Counted from the first letter of the stretch, positions 9,577-18,091 are shown. The stretch: 64,000 nucleotides of DNA from Terrimicrobiaceae bacterium (GCA_018402345.1 JAGYIV010000014.1:1-64000); one strand, 5' to 3'. Translations and numbers: made by a program. Notes: generated by a model from the letters alone, not told the origin.

Positions 9577-10088
9577 TGGGGTTGCTGCTCCGGGAGGGGG
9601 TGGTCGGTGTTCCAGAGTGTTTTCAATGACTTGATCGTCTCGTGCAGTTGCACGCCGATGTGCGAGATGCTCATCTTCATCACAGCGGCCATCTCTTTGT
9701 AGGAAAGGTCGCCTTCGAACTTGAGCTTCAGGAGTTCGCGCTGGCGTGCCGGGAGCGCGGCGACAAGGGAGGCGAGTTTTTTCCTGTCCTCCTCGGCGAT
9801 CAACAGACGCCGGGGGCACATGTCGACCGGCAAATCCTGCTCTTCGAGGAGTTCCAGATGGCGAGCGCTTTTGCGGCGGTGATCGAGGGCGCAATTCCGG
9901 CAAACAAAGTAAAGCCAAGGAGCGAGGCGGGGCTCCAATTTCTCCAAATCCTGACGACTCAATCGCAAAAATGTCTCCTGCACGGCATCCCTCGCGGCGT
10001 CGAGATCGCCAGTGATTTGCCTGGCATAACTGACCAACGGCTTTTCAAACCGCTCGATCGCCAAGGTGATGGATTGCTCAGAGGACAT
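9573..10088 (-). CDS. ECF-type RNA polymerase sigma factor
   Basis: About 171 residues from the ATG at 10088; a GTG nine bases upstream is an alternative start. Region 2 is seen in GDLDAARDAVQETFLRL and LAPWLYFVCRN. Region 4 is a helix-turn-helix, LPARQRELLKLKFEGDLSYKEMA followed by MSISHIGVQLHETI. No extra C-terminal domain is present. It probably directs transcription of its own operon, running through the anti-sigma-like, thioredoxin and repeat-protein genes on the same strand. The stop overlaps the next start by four bases. I cannot assign it to a named ECF group with confidence. Confidence 0.92.
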   Translation of the reverse strand: MSSEQSITLAIERFEKPLVSYARQITGDLDAARDAVQETFLRLSRQDLEKLEPRLAPWLYFVCRNCALDHRRKSARHLELLEEQDLPVDMCPRRLLIAEEDRKKLASLVAALPARQRELLKLKFEGDLSYKEMAAVMKMSISHIGVQLHETIKSLKTLWNTDHPLPEQQPQ

Positions 10089-10565
10089 GGGTGTCACAGG
10101 GGGTCAACGGAGAAGTGGGAATTTTATTAGGAAAAAAATTCAACATTTTTTCTGCGGGGGTGTCCGTGCGCCTGCAAAGCAAGATTCGCACCCAACCCGA
10201 GGGTGGTGCATATGAGCGCCTTCGAAAATCCGATAATCGTTGAGACATTGAGACGAGCCTTTCCGGGACCGTCAAAAAAATGGCCGATCGGCCAAAAAAG
10301 TTGCGGGATTGAAACCGGGGGAATACGCTGCCAAAGTATGTCAATATGAGCGACAACCCACGCCTATTCAAAACTCATTATCTTTGGCAACAGCTTCTAA
10401 AAACCCCCAACTTTTCCCCTGCAAACTAAGGCAGTGGCTGGCGCTGTTTGCTGACATGGCAAAAAACCTCACCGATCGCTGAACCCGACTCGAGATTACC
10501 ATGGGAGGCGTTGTGGGTTGTATACCCCATTGAGTTTCAGCTTTCTTAACTCAACTTTGCTGCCC
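10089..10565. other. intergenic region between sigma-factor operon and small lipoprotein gene
   Basis: About 480 bases without a convincing gene. It should contain the promoters of both divergent transcription units. The one clear element is the palindrome at 10281-10294. A run of C's and A's lies around 10405-10420, without a convincing stem. Confidence 0.5.
10281..10294 (-). promoter_or_regulatory. perfect 14-bp palindrome TGGCCGATCGGCCA
   Basis: It reads the same on both strands and sits about 190 bases upstream of the ECF sigma gene. On the minus strand it can fold as TGGCC-GATC-GGCCA and is followed by a run of seven T's, which looks like an intrinsic terminator. It could equally be an operator for a dimeric regulator. 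Confidence 0.45.
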
Positions 10566-10748
10566 ATGAAAAACCACTTTTTCCTATTACTGGCCTTCGC
10601 GGGGTCGTTTGTTTTCTCCGGATGCAGTTTCAGTGTCCGAACACAAAAAACGGAGCCCACTGAGCATGTGCGGACAACCACAGAAAAAACCACTACAAAG
10701 CGTCCTTATTCCACTACTGTCGAGACACAAACATCCCGCACTTATTAA
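10566..10748 (+). CDS. small putative lipoprotein
   Basis: A 60-residue protein with a lipoprotein signal peptide (MKNHFFLLLAFAGSFVFSGC), Cys20 being the likely lipidation site. The mature part is short and rich in Thr, Arg and Lys, with no recognisable domain. The ATG at 10566 is chosen because it opens the signal peptide. It is the first of several small envelope proteins between 10.5 and 13.1 kb. Confidence 0.65.
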   Translation: MKNHFFLLLAFAGSFVFSGCSFSVRTQKTEPTEHVRTTTEKTTTKRPYSTTVETQTSRTY

Positions 10749-11157
10749 GCGAATTAACCACAGCGGCAAGGTGGGAGCCTTTGAGAAAAAGTAACCGCTG
10801 GTTGGCCCAATGGGCGCAGCATCGAGGGGGATGCAAGTCAAAGACCGCCGACAGGCATCTCCGAGGAAGAAGTGGATTTGTGAAAGCCTGCGAATCAACT
10901 GAGCGAGCAAATGATGCATCGCACATCGAGTGATTGAATTGGATTGAATCGCGTAGAATTGTTGTGTCCGCTCCACCCCTTTCGCAAACCGCTTCTGCGA
11001 ATTTTTATCATTCTGATAAACAAAAACGGTTTCGAGATTACAATTCAGCCTAAAGAAGCATTTTCCTACTTACCTCCGCGCAGCTTCGCAGGCGAGGCCG
11101 CGCGGAGGGTTCGTAGGATTATTTCGACCGCACCCGCAGTTTCATGGAGGGCTGACT
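10749..11157. other. intergenic region with large hairpin
   Basis: About 400 bases without a convincing gene on either strand. Its notable content is the extended stem-loop at 11065-11117, described separately. Confidence 0.5.
11065..11117. repeat. 53-bp hairpin, REP-like
   Basis: The outer arms CCTAC/GTAGG and the inner arms CTCCGCGC/GCGCGGAG are complementary, around an 18-base loop containing CTTCGCAGGCGAGG. It lies 40 bases past the 3' end of the minus-strand small membrane-protein gene. It looks like a dispersed palindromic repeat more than a terminator, because no T-run follows. Confidence 0.5.
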
Positions 11158-11307
11158 CTACATCAGTCGGCGTCCTTGGATCAGGCGAACAAGGACGACT
11201 ATAAGTGCAACCACCAGAAGGATATGAATCAATCCTCCCATGGTGAAACTCGTAATCAAGCCCAGAGCGTAGAGCAGAATTAAGACGATCGCGATGGTTA
11301 TTAACAT
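11158..11307 (-). CDS. lmo0937-family small membrane protein
   Basis: A 49-residue hydrophobic protein, MLITIAIVLILLYALGLI, then a second hydrophobic stretch IHILLVVALIVVLVRLI ending in QGRRLM. This matches the widespread small two-helix family often annotated lmo0937, linked to stress responses but of unknown mechanism. The ATG at 11307 is preceded by an AAAGGA ribosome binding site eight or so bases upstream, which fixes the start against a longer upstream frame. Confidence 0.8.
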   Translation of the reverse strand: MLITIAIVLILLYALGLITSFTMGGLIHILLVVALIVVLVRLIQGRRLM

Positions 11308-11469
11308 AGGGATGGTTCCTTTCTTTTTTGAAAGGAGGATTCGGGGAGTCCTCATCCTCGCGTTTCTTGGATTGCACAATGGCCCGCATGTCCCGGCCTT
11401 TCCATGGGGTGATCGCCTCATGGCCAAGCTCAACTCCCCGAGCGAGATTCATAGTAGACGACACACATC

Positions 11470-11682
11470 ATGAAAACAGAACCCACACTCGAACACGCCG
11501 ATCAAACAAAAAATAAACACAATTCAATCTGCAACATTGTATTGGAGAAGACGCGCGAGAGTGCCCAGGCGGCGGATGAGATTTTGCACCACCATACTTA
11601 CAAGTTGCTCGCCTCGGGAATGCTTCTGGGCTTGGCCATCGGGTATCTGGTGACACAAAAATGCCGAGGCTGTTGGCGTTGA
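11470..11682 (+). CDS. small YqjD/ElaB-like (DUF883-type) membrane protein
   Basis: A 70-residue protein with a charged helical N-terminal half (KTRESAQAADEILHHHTYK) and a C-terminal membrane helix (LLASGMLLGLAIGYLVT). This layout matches the YqjD/ElaB/DUF883 group, inner-membrane proteins that in Escherichia coli associate with ribosomes in stationary phase. The assignment rests on layout and short motifs only. It sits with other small stress-type proteins. Confidence 0.6.
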   Translation: MKTEPTLEHADQTKNKHNSICNIVLEKTRESAQAADEILHHHTYKLLASGMLLGLAIGYLVTQKCRGCWR

Positions 11683-11716
11683 CAGCCCTCCTGAAGCTTC
11701 GACCGCCTGAATTCTC

Positions 11717-11938
11717 ATGAAAAATCTCCTCCTTGCGTCCATCCTGATGATCATTCTCGGCGTGGTGGCCTTGACCTATCAAGGTATCACCTACACTACC
11801 ACAGAGAAGGCGGTAGACATGGGGCCGATACAAATCACGGCTGAACGCACACATACCCTCCCGCTCCTGCCAATTCTCGGCGGCATCGCCATTGTCGGCG
11901 GCGTGGTTTTGTTTTTTGTCTCACGGAAAAACACCTGA
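11717..11938 (+). CDS. small conserved two-helix membrane protein (DUF3185-like)
   Basis: A 73-residue protein: helix 1 is LLLASILMIILGVVALTYQG, followed by a polar loop ITYTTTEKAVDMGPIQITAERTH and helix 2 LPILGGIAIVGGVVLFFVS. The YQGITYTT..EK..DMGPIQ loop is conserved in a family of small membrane proteins found beside stress genes; function unknown. It starts 34 bases after the YqjD-like gene and is probably co-transcribed with it. Confidence 0.65.
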   Translation: MKNLLLASILMIILGVVALTYQGITYTTTEKAVDMGPIQITAERTHTLPLLPILGGIAIVGGVVLFFVSRKNT

Positions 11939-12066
11939 TCCCCCTGGGGGCAGCGGGAAGGCCGTGTGGTCCAAGCCCTCCGGCGAACATACTCCGGTTC
12001 AGCGAAATGGGGCGGGGAGCATGTGGTAGGTAAGCACCCCCATGGCAAGGGAATCTCCGCGAAAGT

Positions 12067-12408
12067 ATGCAGGCGGTCATGAAAATAATTCCAATACTCC
12101 TTGTTGCTTCGATGCTCACTGGATGTTCCGCTCTTGATGAACTGAGACGAGTCACCGACTCGAACTTTCAGGGTCGGTCGGGCAATAACTACCAGAGATC
12201 GCAACCTTACAACCAGAGCGCTTATAGTGATGGCTACCAGCAAGGCTATCGGGCAGGGTATTACGATGCCGAACGCAGGAAGGGTTACCGCCCTCAGTCC
12301 AATTACGGCGGTTCTTCCTATAACTCCGCCTTCTCCGATGGATACTACAAAGGCTACGATGTCGGGTATTACGATTCGAAAAACCGCGGAACTTACAACT
12401 TGCGCTGA
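12067..12408 (+). CDS. Tyr/Gly-rich lipoprotein
   Basis: A protein of 113 residues from the ATG at 12067; an ATG at 12079 gives a tighter signal peptide. The lipobox is LVASMLTGC. The mature part has two copies of a YSDGYQQGYRAGYYDAERRKGY-like unit, the second being FSDGYYKGYDVGYYDSKNRGTY. Such GYxxGY repeats are common in surface lipoproteins, without a known activity. The downstream terminator at 12488 probably ends this transcript. Confidence 0.65.
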   Translation: MQAVMKIIPILLVASMLTGCSALDELRRVTDSNFQGRSGNNYQRSQPYNQSAYSDGYQQGYRAGYYDAERRKGYRPQSNYGGSSYNSAFSDGYYKGYDVGYYDSKNRGTYNLR

Positions 12409-12487
12409 GGGTGGTGGATCGATGATGGCGAATTCTTAGAATCCCATCACAGCGGCCCGGCCCTTCTCGTCAGCTAAACCAACAAAA

Positions 12488-12517
12488 AAGCCATTCCGCC
12501 TAGCAGCGGAATGGCTT
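12488..12517. terminator. bidirectional intrinsic terminator
   Basis: A perfect 12-bp stem AAGCCATTCCGC / GCGGAATGGCTT with loop CTAGCA. A T-rich stretch follows on the plus strand and a run of T's (from the A-run at 12484-12489) on the minus strand. It lies between the convergent lipoprotein gene and fasciclin gene and can serve both. Confidence 0.9.
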
Positions 12518-12558
12518 CTTTGTTTGGTTTCTATTTTTAGATCAATCGAGAGTTGATT

Positions 12559-13071
12559 TTAGTCTTCGACCACGACGGTATCGATCACGTGAATGATGCC
12601 GTTTCCGGTGGTTAGGTCTGTGGCAACAACCGTTGCATCGCCAAAGGACACCTTCCCGTTTCGCACGGCGATCTCGACTTCATTGCCGTCGAGTGTTTTC
12701 ACTTCGCCGGCTTTGATGTCTGCGGCTTTGACCCGGCCTTCAATGACATGCCCTTTGAGGATGGCCGCGAGTTTTTCGCGGTTCTCTGGTTTGAGCAGGT
12801 CTTCGAGTTGACCGGCGGGGAGTTTTTTGAACGCCGCGTTGGTCGGAGCGAAGACAGTGAACGGACCCTGCCCTTGGAGGACAGTGACGAGTTCCGCTGC
12901 TTTGATCGCAGACACTAGCGTGCTCAACTCCGGCTTGCTTGCGGCCGCGGCCACGATGTTGGCTTGGGTCACAGCAGGGGCCATGGGATCCGCCGCGGTG
13001 GCGTGTTGAGGTGTGAGTGTGGCAACCGCAAGTGCGGCGGCCATGGTGGTGATGGTGATGTATGGTTTCAT
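12559..13071 (-). CDS. secreted fasciclin-domain protein
   Basis: 170 residues with a signal peptide ending near ATAADP, then one fasciclin (FAS1) domain: LSTLVSAIKAAELVTVLQGQGPFTVFAPTNAAFKKLP is the first conserved block, and GNGIIHVIDTVV the last. FAS1 domains mediate adhesion or polymer interaction outside the cell. The ATG at 13071 is used because it opens the signal peptide. The gene ends 41 bases before the bidirectional terminator. Confidence 0.92.
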   Translation of the reverse strand: MKPYITITTMAAALAVATLTPQHATAADPMAPAVTQANIVAAAASKPELSTLVSAIKAAELVTVLQGQGPFTVFAPTNAAFKKLPAGQLEDLLKPENREKLAAILKGHVIEGRVKAADIKAGEVKTLDGNEVEIAVRNGKVSFGDATVVATDLTTGNGIIHVIDTVVVED

Positions 13072-13272
13072 GTGTTTGTTTCTCGATGAATTCGAGGCGG
13101 CCATTAACTCATGCTCTGGGAATAGCTGGTATGGGGTGTTGGCCTTACATGTGGAAGGTGGGCGACTCGTTCCACCTTATGCGGGCGGCTTGGGTGCTTA
13201 ACCCTATGGCGGAAAAGTCGGGAAGGTTGATGCTGGCTCCGAATCCGTGAGAAACGGCTTCGTCGAATGTAG

Positions 13273-14969
13273 ATGATTTCCCATATCCACTCTGCGCTGG
13301 AGTTTTCCGCCCAGCTCCCTCGCTACACCGAAATCCTGCGGGTGTTGTTCAAATATGGATTTTCCGATGTCCTGAAGTTGCTAGCCCTCCAGCGCATCAT
13401 GGGAATTGAGGCCAGCGAGATGCCGACGCATGACTCAGGCCTGCTGGCGAAACCTCCCGAAGAACGGTTGCGATTGGCTTTGGAGGAATTGGGGCCGACG
13501 TTTATCAAATTTGGGCAGATCGTGAGTTCGCGCCGCGATTTGGTGAACGCGGAATACTTCGGCGAGCTGCGCAAGCTGCAGGACGATGTTCCCACTTTTC
13601 CCGGAAAAGAAGCGAAGCACATCTTCCTCGAGGAAATAGGGATGAGCGCAAGCAACGCCTTTGCCTCCTTCGACGACGAGCCCATGGCTGGAGCTTCGAT
13701 TGCCCAAGTGCATCGGGCCACGACGCATCAAGGGGTAGCTGTGGCCGTAAAAATCCAACGTCCTGGCATTCAGGGTCTCATCGATAGGGATCTCTCCATC
13801 CTGCACGACTTGGCGGGACTCTTGGAGAAGCATGCTCCGGATATCGCCGTCATGAACCCGGTTGGCGTCGTGAAGGAGTTTTCAAAAACGATCCTGAAAG
13901 AGCTCGATTTCACGAATGAGGCCGACAATATGGAACGCTTTTCTATTCAGTTTGATAAAAACGAGGCTATCAAGGTTCCCGGCGTCCTGCGCGAGTTCAG
14001 TAGCAAAAAAGTCCTCACCATGGAGTTTATCTCGGGCTGCGCTGTCACTGAGCCCAAGGTGCTCCGCAGGCATCGGATCGACCCAATCCTGCTTTCGGAG
14101 AACATTTCCAAGCTTATTTTCAAGCAAATCTTCGTGCATGGGTTCTTCCACGGGGATCCTCATCCCGGCAATATGACCGTGCTTCCAAGGGGAGTCGTGG
14201 GCCTCTACGACTTCGGGATGATGGGGGAATTTTCCATGGGCTTTCGATCGAGTGTGGCCAATCTCCTTGCCGGCTTGGCGGAGAAGGACACCCGGCAGGT
14301 CATGAGCGCGCTGGTCGATATGTCCGAATCAGGAAAATTGGTTGATTCGGAAAAGATGCTGCGAGCCGTCGAGGAGTTCAGCAACAAGAACCTCACCAAA
14401 CCCCTCGCGCAGATTCACCTGTCGAGCGTTTTTAACAAGCTGCAGGAACTCTTGCGCGATCAACATCTCCAAATGAAGGGGAGCTTTTACTTGGGTATCA
14501 AGGCTCTCTCCCAGATCGAAGCGATCGGGCGTGAACTCAATCCCAACCTCAATTTCGTCGTGATCGGAGAGCCCTACGCGACCAGGTTGCTTGAGATGAA
14601 ATATCGCCCCGAACACATTTTTCATATTTTGAGGAAGCTCTCCTCGACCTCCCTCGACATACTGGATGATTTCCCGGGAGACATCCGCATCCTCTGGAAG
14701 CGCCTGCAGCGCGGTGAAATCAATATTCCAATCATCATATTGATACAAAGGGCATTGAGCCTCTTCAAAAGACGCTGAACACAACCTTCAACCGACTTGG
14801 CAACGCCATTCTCACCGCCGCTGTCTTGATCTGTTCGACAAGTCTCATTCGCTCCGACCTCTCGCCAAAAATCTGGGGTATCCCCGCTATTGGCTTAATC
14901 GGGTTGGTCTGGGGGGTATGGATGGGCCTCCGACACGCGCTCTCCACCCGACGCAGCGACGGGCTGTGA
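13273..14969 (+). CDS. UbiB/ABC1 (AarF) atypical kinase, frameshifted near C-terminus
   Basis: ABC1/UbiB proteins are membrane-associated atypical kinases/ATPases linked to ubiquinone and lipid metabolism. The main frame runs 13273-14778 (501 residues) and shows the KxGQ motif (FIKFGQIVSSRRDL), the Ala-rich loop AGASIAQVHRA, the Lys in VAVKIQRPG, HGDPHPGN and YDFGMMG. After GEINIP (about 14730) the normal family ending continues in another frame to 14969: HHIDTKGIEPLQKTLNTT, then two membrane helices (AILTAAVLICSTSL; IWGIPAIGLIGLVWGVWM). One base appears to be missing near 14730. As it stands, the protein loses its C-terminal membrane anchor. Confidence 0.88.
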
Positions 14970-15322
14970 AGGACTTGCGATTCGCGCTGCGGCGCGTCCG
15001 TATAAAAATGCCGGCTTATACTAATGTGTCCAAGGGTGGTGATTTTCGAGGGCGCTTATGTAGGTGAGGCGTCTGTCATCTTTGCACATAAAAGAGAGGG
15101 GCACAGGCGTCCCTGCCTGTGTGAGGTGCATGGTGCCATGGTTCCTAAGTGGCCGTCGTGTGAAAGAACGCCAGTCTCTGCACGGCCGAGACGGCTATGC
15201 CCCCTTCTTACGCGCGGCTACCCTGACAGTATTGTGCTTATCGACTGACAACGAAAACTTACACCCGCAGGCGAGACGCCCGCCCACCATTCCAAAAGTC
15301 CAAAAGCGATCGGATGTTGGGA
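14970..15322. other. intergenic region with three small hairpins
   Basis: About 350 bases with no convincing gene. Three short stem-loops of similar design are spread through it (15102-15121, 15180-15200, 15267-15283). Confidence 0.5.
15102..15283. repeat. cluster of three REP-like palindromes
   Basis: Hairpin 1 is CACAGGC-GTCCCT-GCCTGTG. Hairpin 2 is GCACGGCCG-AGA-CGGCTATGC, with one mismatch and one G-U pair. Hairpin 3 is GCAGGCG-AGA-CGCCCGC, with one mismatch. The shared GGC(C)G-AGA-CG(G)CC core of hairpins 2 and 3 suggests a dispersed repeat family rather than terminators. Confidence 0.5.
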
Positions 15323-15709
15323 TTACATTTTCTTGATGATCCCTTGAAGAGTCGTTGCCCCGTCCTCGATCGCTTGTGAGAGCGTCTTAGAGGCTTGGCC
15401 AAGCAGGTTGTGGGCTTTCTTTTTGGCGAGGATACGGGACTCTCCCGTGGTTTGGGCTCCCTCTTGGATGCCGGTGCGGAGCAATGCCGTGGCCTCATCG
15501 AGGAATTTGAGCGCTTGTGTCGCCAGTTTATTATGCTGGACGGTCGGTTTGGCGGTGGCTTTGGAGGTATGCTTTGCGAGGACGGTCGTTTTCTTTGTCG
15601 ATGGTTTTTGGCTGGAGCGCGGCGCGTGATTGTTGTCATGACCAAAATATGGATCATCGGATGCACGGTCGATATGGGTAGTTTTCAGACCCGTTGCGGC
15701 CGAGATCAA
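15323..15709 (-). CDS. small basic hypothetical protein
   Basis: About 128 residues if started at the TTG at 15709, which overlaps the stop of the upstream oxidoreductase. No ATG exists in this frame before the C-terminus, so the start is uncertain. The N-terminal half is polar and low-complexity with many Lys and His. The C-terminal half looks like an amphipathic helix bundle (LATQALKFLDEATALLRTG, then AHNLLGQASKTLSQAIEDG). The Lys/Ala-rich middle is reminiscent of nucleoid-associated proteins, but I recognise no family. Confidence 0.4.
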   Translation of the reverse strand: MISAATGLKTTHIDRASDDPYFGHDNNHAPRSSQKPSTKKTTVLAKHTSKATAKPTVQHNKLATQALKFLDEATALLRTGIQEGAQTTGESRILAKKKAHNLLGQASKTLSQAIEDGATTLQGIIKKM

Positions 15710-16791
15710 CCCGGCAGACGATCCAAGCGAAGAGCCGCTTCCTGAGCCTTCAAGCAGAGTTCCGCCGCGAGGAATGTGTGCCGCTGCGTCATGGCCTTTT
15801 CGGTGCCGTGCAGGCAATCGAGGATCAACTCTCCGAAGAACGGGAAGCCGACATTGCCACTACACGGGATGCGGTGTTCGCCTTTGGAGTCGACGAGGAG
15901 GAGTTGCTCGCCGCCGTTGGTGGTGGCGATGTCGATGTATTTTCGCAATTCGATGTAGCCCTCGGTGCCGAGGATGGTCAGACGCCCATCGCCCCATGTG
16001 CCCAAGCCGGCGGGTGTGAGCCAGTCGACCCGGTAGTAGCCTGTTGTCCCGTTGTCGGCCACCAGGCTGCACTCGCCGAAATCCTCCAACTCTGGATACT
16101 TCGGGCTGGCCACATTGCCGGCGGCGGAGTGGACAACCTTGGCATCGTTGGCGCCTGTGAAAAAGAGGAACTGTTCGCTTTGGTGGCTGCCGATGTCGCA
16201 CAGGATGCCTCCATATTTCTCTTTCTCGAAAAACCAATCCGGTCTGGAGGGGGCGTTGAGCCGGTGGGGGCCGGTGCCGATGGTTTGCACTACCTTGCCA
16301 ATAGCTCCAGCGGCCACCAACTGGCCCGCGCGCACGGCGCATTCGACATGGAGGCGCTCGGAAAAGTAGACGGCGTATTTTCTTCCCGTGGCTTCGCAGG
16401 TGCGGCGTGCCTCGGCGAGTTGATCGAGTGTCGTGAAGGGCGTTTTGTCGGTGAAGTAATCCTTCCCCGCCTCCATGACCTTGCACCCGAGCGGGCCACG
16501 CTCGTTCGGCACCGCGGCGGCGGCAACGAGTCGCACCTCGGGATCCTCGAGGATTTCCTCGAGCGAGCGTGCCGGCCGCGCGCCGGGGAACTTCGCAACA
16601 AACGCCGCCACCCGCTCGGGAACGGGGTCGTAGACCCATTTGATAACGGCGCCGGCTTCGACGAGGCCGTTGCATTGTCCATAAATATGCCCGTGATCAA
16701 GGTGCGCTGCCGCCATTACAAAGTCCCCAGGCTTGCAAACCGGTGAGGGTTTGCCCACCGGCGCGTGTGTCATTCCATCAGTCGATGCCAT
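15706..16791 (-). CDS. Gfo/Idh/MocA-family oxidoreductase
   Basis: 361 residues. The N-terminal part is a Rossmann-like NAD(P) fold (VYDPVPERVAAFVAKFPGA; DKTPFTTLDQLAEAR corresponds to the EKP region). The C-terminal part is the alpha/beta substrate domain with CDIGSHQSEQFLF, the conserved G.H segment. The usual Gly-rich N-terminal motif is atypical here (AAAHLDHGHIYGQC). Such enzymes oxidise or epimerise sugars and inositols. It follows another family member by five bases on the same strand, so the two are co-transcribed and may act on one substrate. Confidence 0.85.
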   Translation of the reverse strand: MASTDGMTHAPVGKPSPVCKPGDFVMAAAHLDHGHIYGQCNGLVEAGAVIKWVYDPVPERVAAFVAKFPGARPARSLEEILEDPEVRLVAAAAVPNERGPLGCKVMEAGKDYFTDKTPFTTLDQLAEARRTCEATGRKYAVYFSERLHVECAVRAGQLVAAGAIGKVVQTIGTGPHRLNAPSRPDWFFEKEKYGGILCDIGSHQSEQFLFFTGANDAKVVHSAAGNVASPKYPELEDFGECSLVADNGTTGYYRVDWLTPAGLGTWGDGRLTILGTEGYIELRKYIDIATTNGGEQLLLVDSKGEHRIPCSGNVGFPFFGELILDCLHGTEKAMTQRHTFLAAELCLKAQEAALRLDRLPG

Positions 16792-16796
16792 AAGAG

Positions 16797-17984
16797 TCAG
16801 GTGGTGGCGGGGTTCCCGCGTCGGCGGGCCGCGGGTGTTGATTGGGTTGGTTTCCTCTTTTTGGTTTTTCCGGAGGAGGCTTTGAGACGGGCCAGCAACT
16901 TGGCGTAGCGGGGGGCTGACATGGGAAGCTCCACAGTCGTGTCTTCGATGCTGGAAAGCAGGATGGCATTCGCCAACTCCACCGAGTGGATGCCCTCGGC
17001 GGCGGGTGAGAGCAGCGCCTCGCCGTGGAGGATAGCGTTGGTAAAATTCTTGAGGATTCCGACGTGTTGCTCACCGCGATGAGGTGGCAGCGGAATCGAG
17101 ACATCCCAAACCGGCGGACGGCCAAACTTCTGGTCGGTGGTGCGGCTGAATTCGGTGGCGGGAATTTCGTTTCGTCGAAACTCGATGCGCCCGTCCTCGA
17201 CCACCACGCGTCCACGCTCGGCGGCGACCTCCAAGCGGTTCGTGCCGGGGGCCTCGCCGGTCGATGTGATGAAGATGCCTGTCATTCCATTGGGATACTC
17301 GAAGTAGGCGGTGACATCATCCTCCACCTCGATCCGATGGTAGCGGCCAAATTGACAAAAGCCGCGCACCTTGGAAGGCATCCCGAAAATCCACTGGAAG
17401 AGATCGAGATTGTGCGGGCATTGGTTGAGCAGGACTCCGCCCCCCTCGCCGGCCCAGGTCGCGCGCCACCCGCCGTGGGCATAGTAGGCCTCCGTGCGAA
17501 ACCAGTCGGTCACCGTCCAATTGACCCGGCGGATTTGTCCAAGCTCACCAGAGGTCACGAGTTGACGGAGCTTTTGGTAAACCGGATCCGTGCGTTGGTT
17601 GAACATGGCCGCAAAAACCTGGTCGAGGCTGCGGTGAGCAGCGAGCAACGTGAGCGCGTCCGCTTTTTCGACGGAAATGGGTTTTTCCACGAGCACATGC
17701 AGGCCGGCTTTCAGTGCGGCGATTCCGATGCTGGAGTGAGTGTAGTGCGGGGTGCAGATGAGTATCGCGTTGACTGCTCCCGAGCGAATGAGTGCCGCCG
17801 AGTCTTGAAAACCAGGGGATGCCGGGGAACTCCGCGGCAACGGACTGCTCTGGTCGCAGACTGCCGCAAGCTCGCACCCGGGCACCAAGCCGTCGAGGAT
17901 GGATCGTGCATGGGTTGTTCCCATAAGACCAAGGCCCACGATGCCCAGCTTCACGGTGGAGATTTTTTTGGCGGTGGAAGGCAC
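16797..17984 (-). CDS. Gfo/Idh/MocA-family oxidoreductase
   Basis: 395 residues with a canonical N-terminal nucleotide site (KLGIVGLGLMGTTHARSI) and the catalytic EKP motif (HVLVEKPISVEKADAL). The C-terminal domain contains GGGVLLNQCPHNLDLFQWIFG, the conserved histidine segment of the family. The C-terminal 25 residues are very basic (SSGKTKKRKPTQ) and may be an extension without catalytic role. It is the first gene of a two-gene unit with the oxidoreductase at 15706-16791. Substrate unknown; a sugar or inositol derivative is likely. Confidence 0.9.
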   Translation of the reverse strand: MPSTAKKISTVKLGIVGLGLMGTTHARSILDGLVPGCELAAVCDQSSPLPRSSPASPGFQDSAALIRSGAVNAILICTPHYTHSSIGIAALKAGLHVLVEKPISVEKADALTLLAAHRSLDQVFAAMFNQRTDPVYQKLRQLVTSGELGQIRRVNWTVTDWFRTEAYYAHGGWRATWAGEGGGVLLNQCPHNLDLFQWIFGMPSKVRGFCQFGRYHRIEVEDDVTAYFEYPNGMTGIFITSTGEAPGTNRLEVAAERGRVVVEDGRIEFRRNEIPATEFSRTTDQKFGRPPVWDVSIPLPPHRGEQHVGILKNFTNAILHGEALLSPAAEGIHSVELANAILLSSIEDTTVELPMSAPRYAKLLARLKASSGKTKKRKPTQSTPAARRRGNPATT

Positions 17985-18091
17985 TGTCTCGATTGAATCA
18001 AACTTTAATAGTCCAGCGTCAATTGGAAAAATGGCTTTCGGGAGTTACGGAATGGGCGGGTTGGTATTGGCGGTTGATTTTGCGTTGTAGC

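Noticed and set aside
11158-11433. Longer form of the lmo0937-type protein
   Set aside because: The upstream part is Arg/Pro-rich without similarity; the ribosome binding site fits the ATG at 11307.
15102-15283. CRISPR-like array
   Set aside because: The three hairpins are not direct repeats with constant spacers.
15694-16746. Plus-strand protein opposite the oxidoreductase
   Set aside because: Antisense frame of a clear Gfo/Idh/MocA gene.
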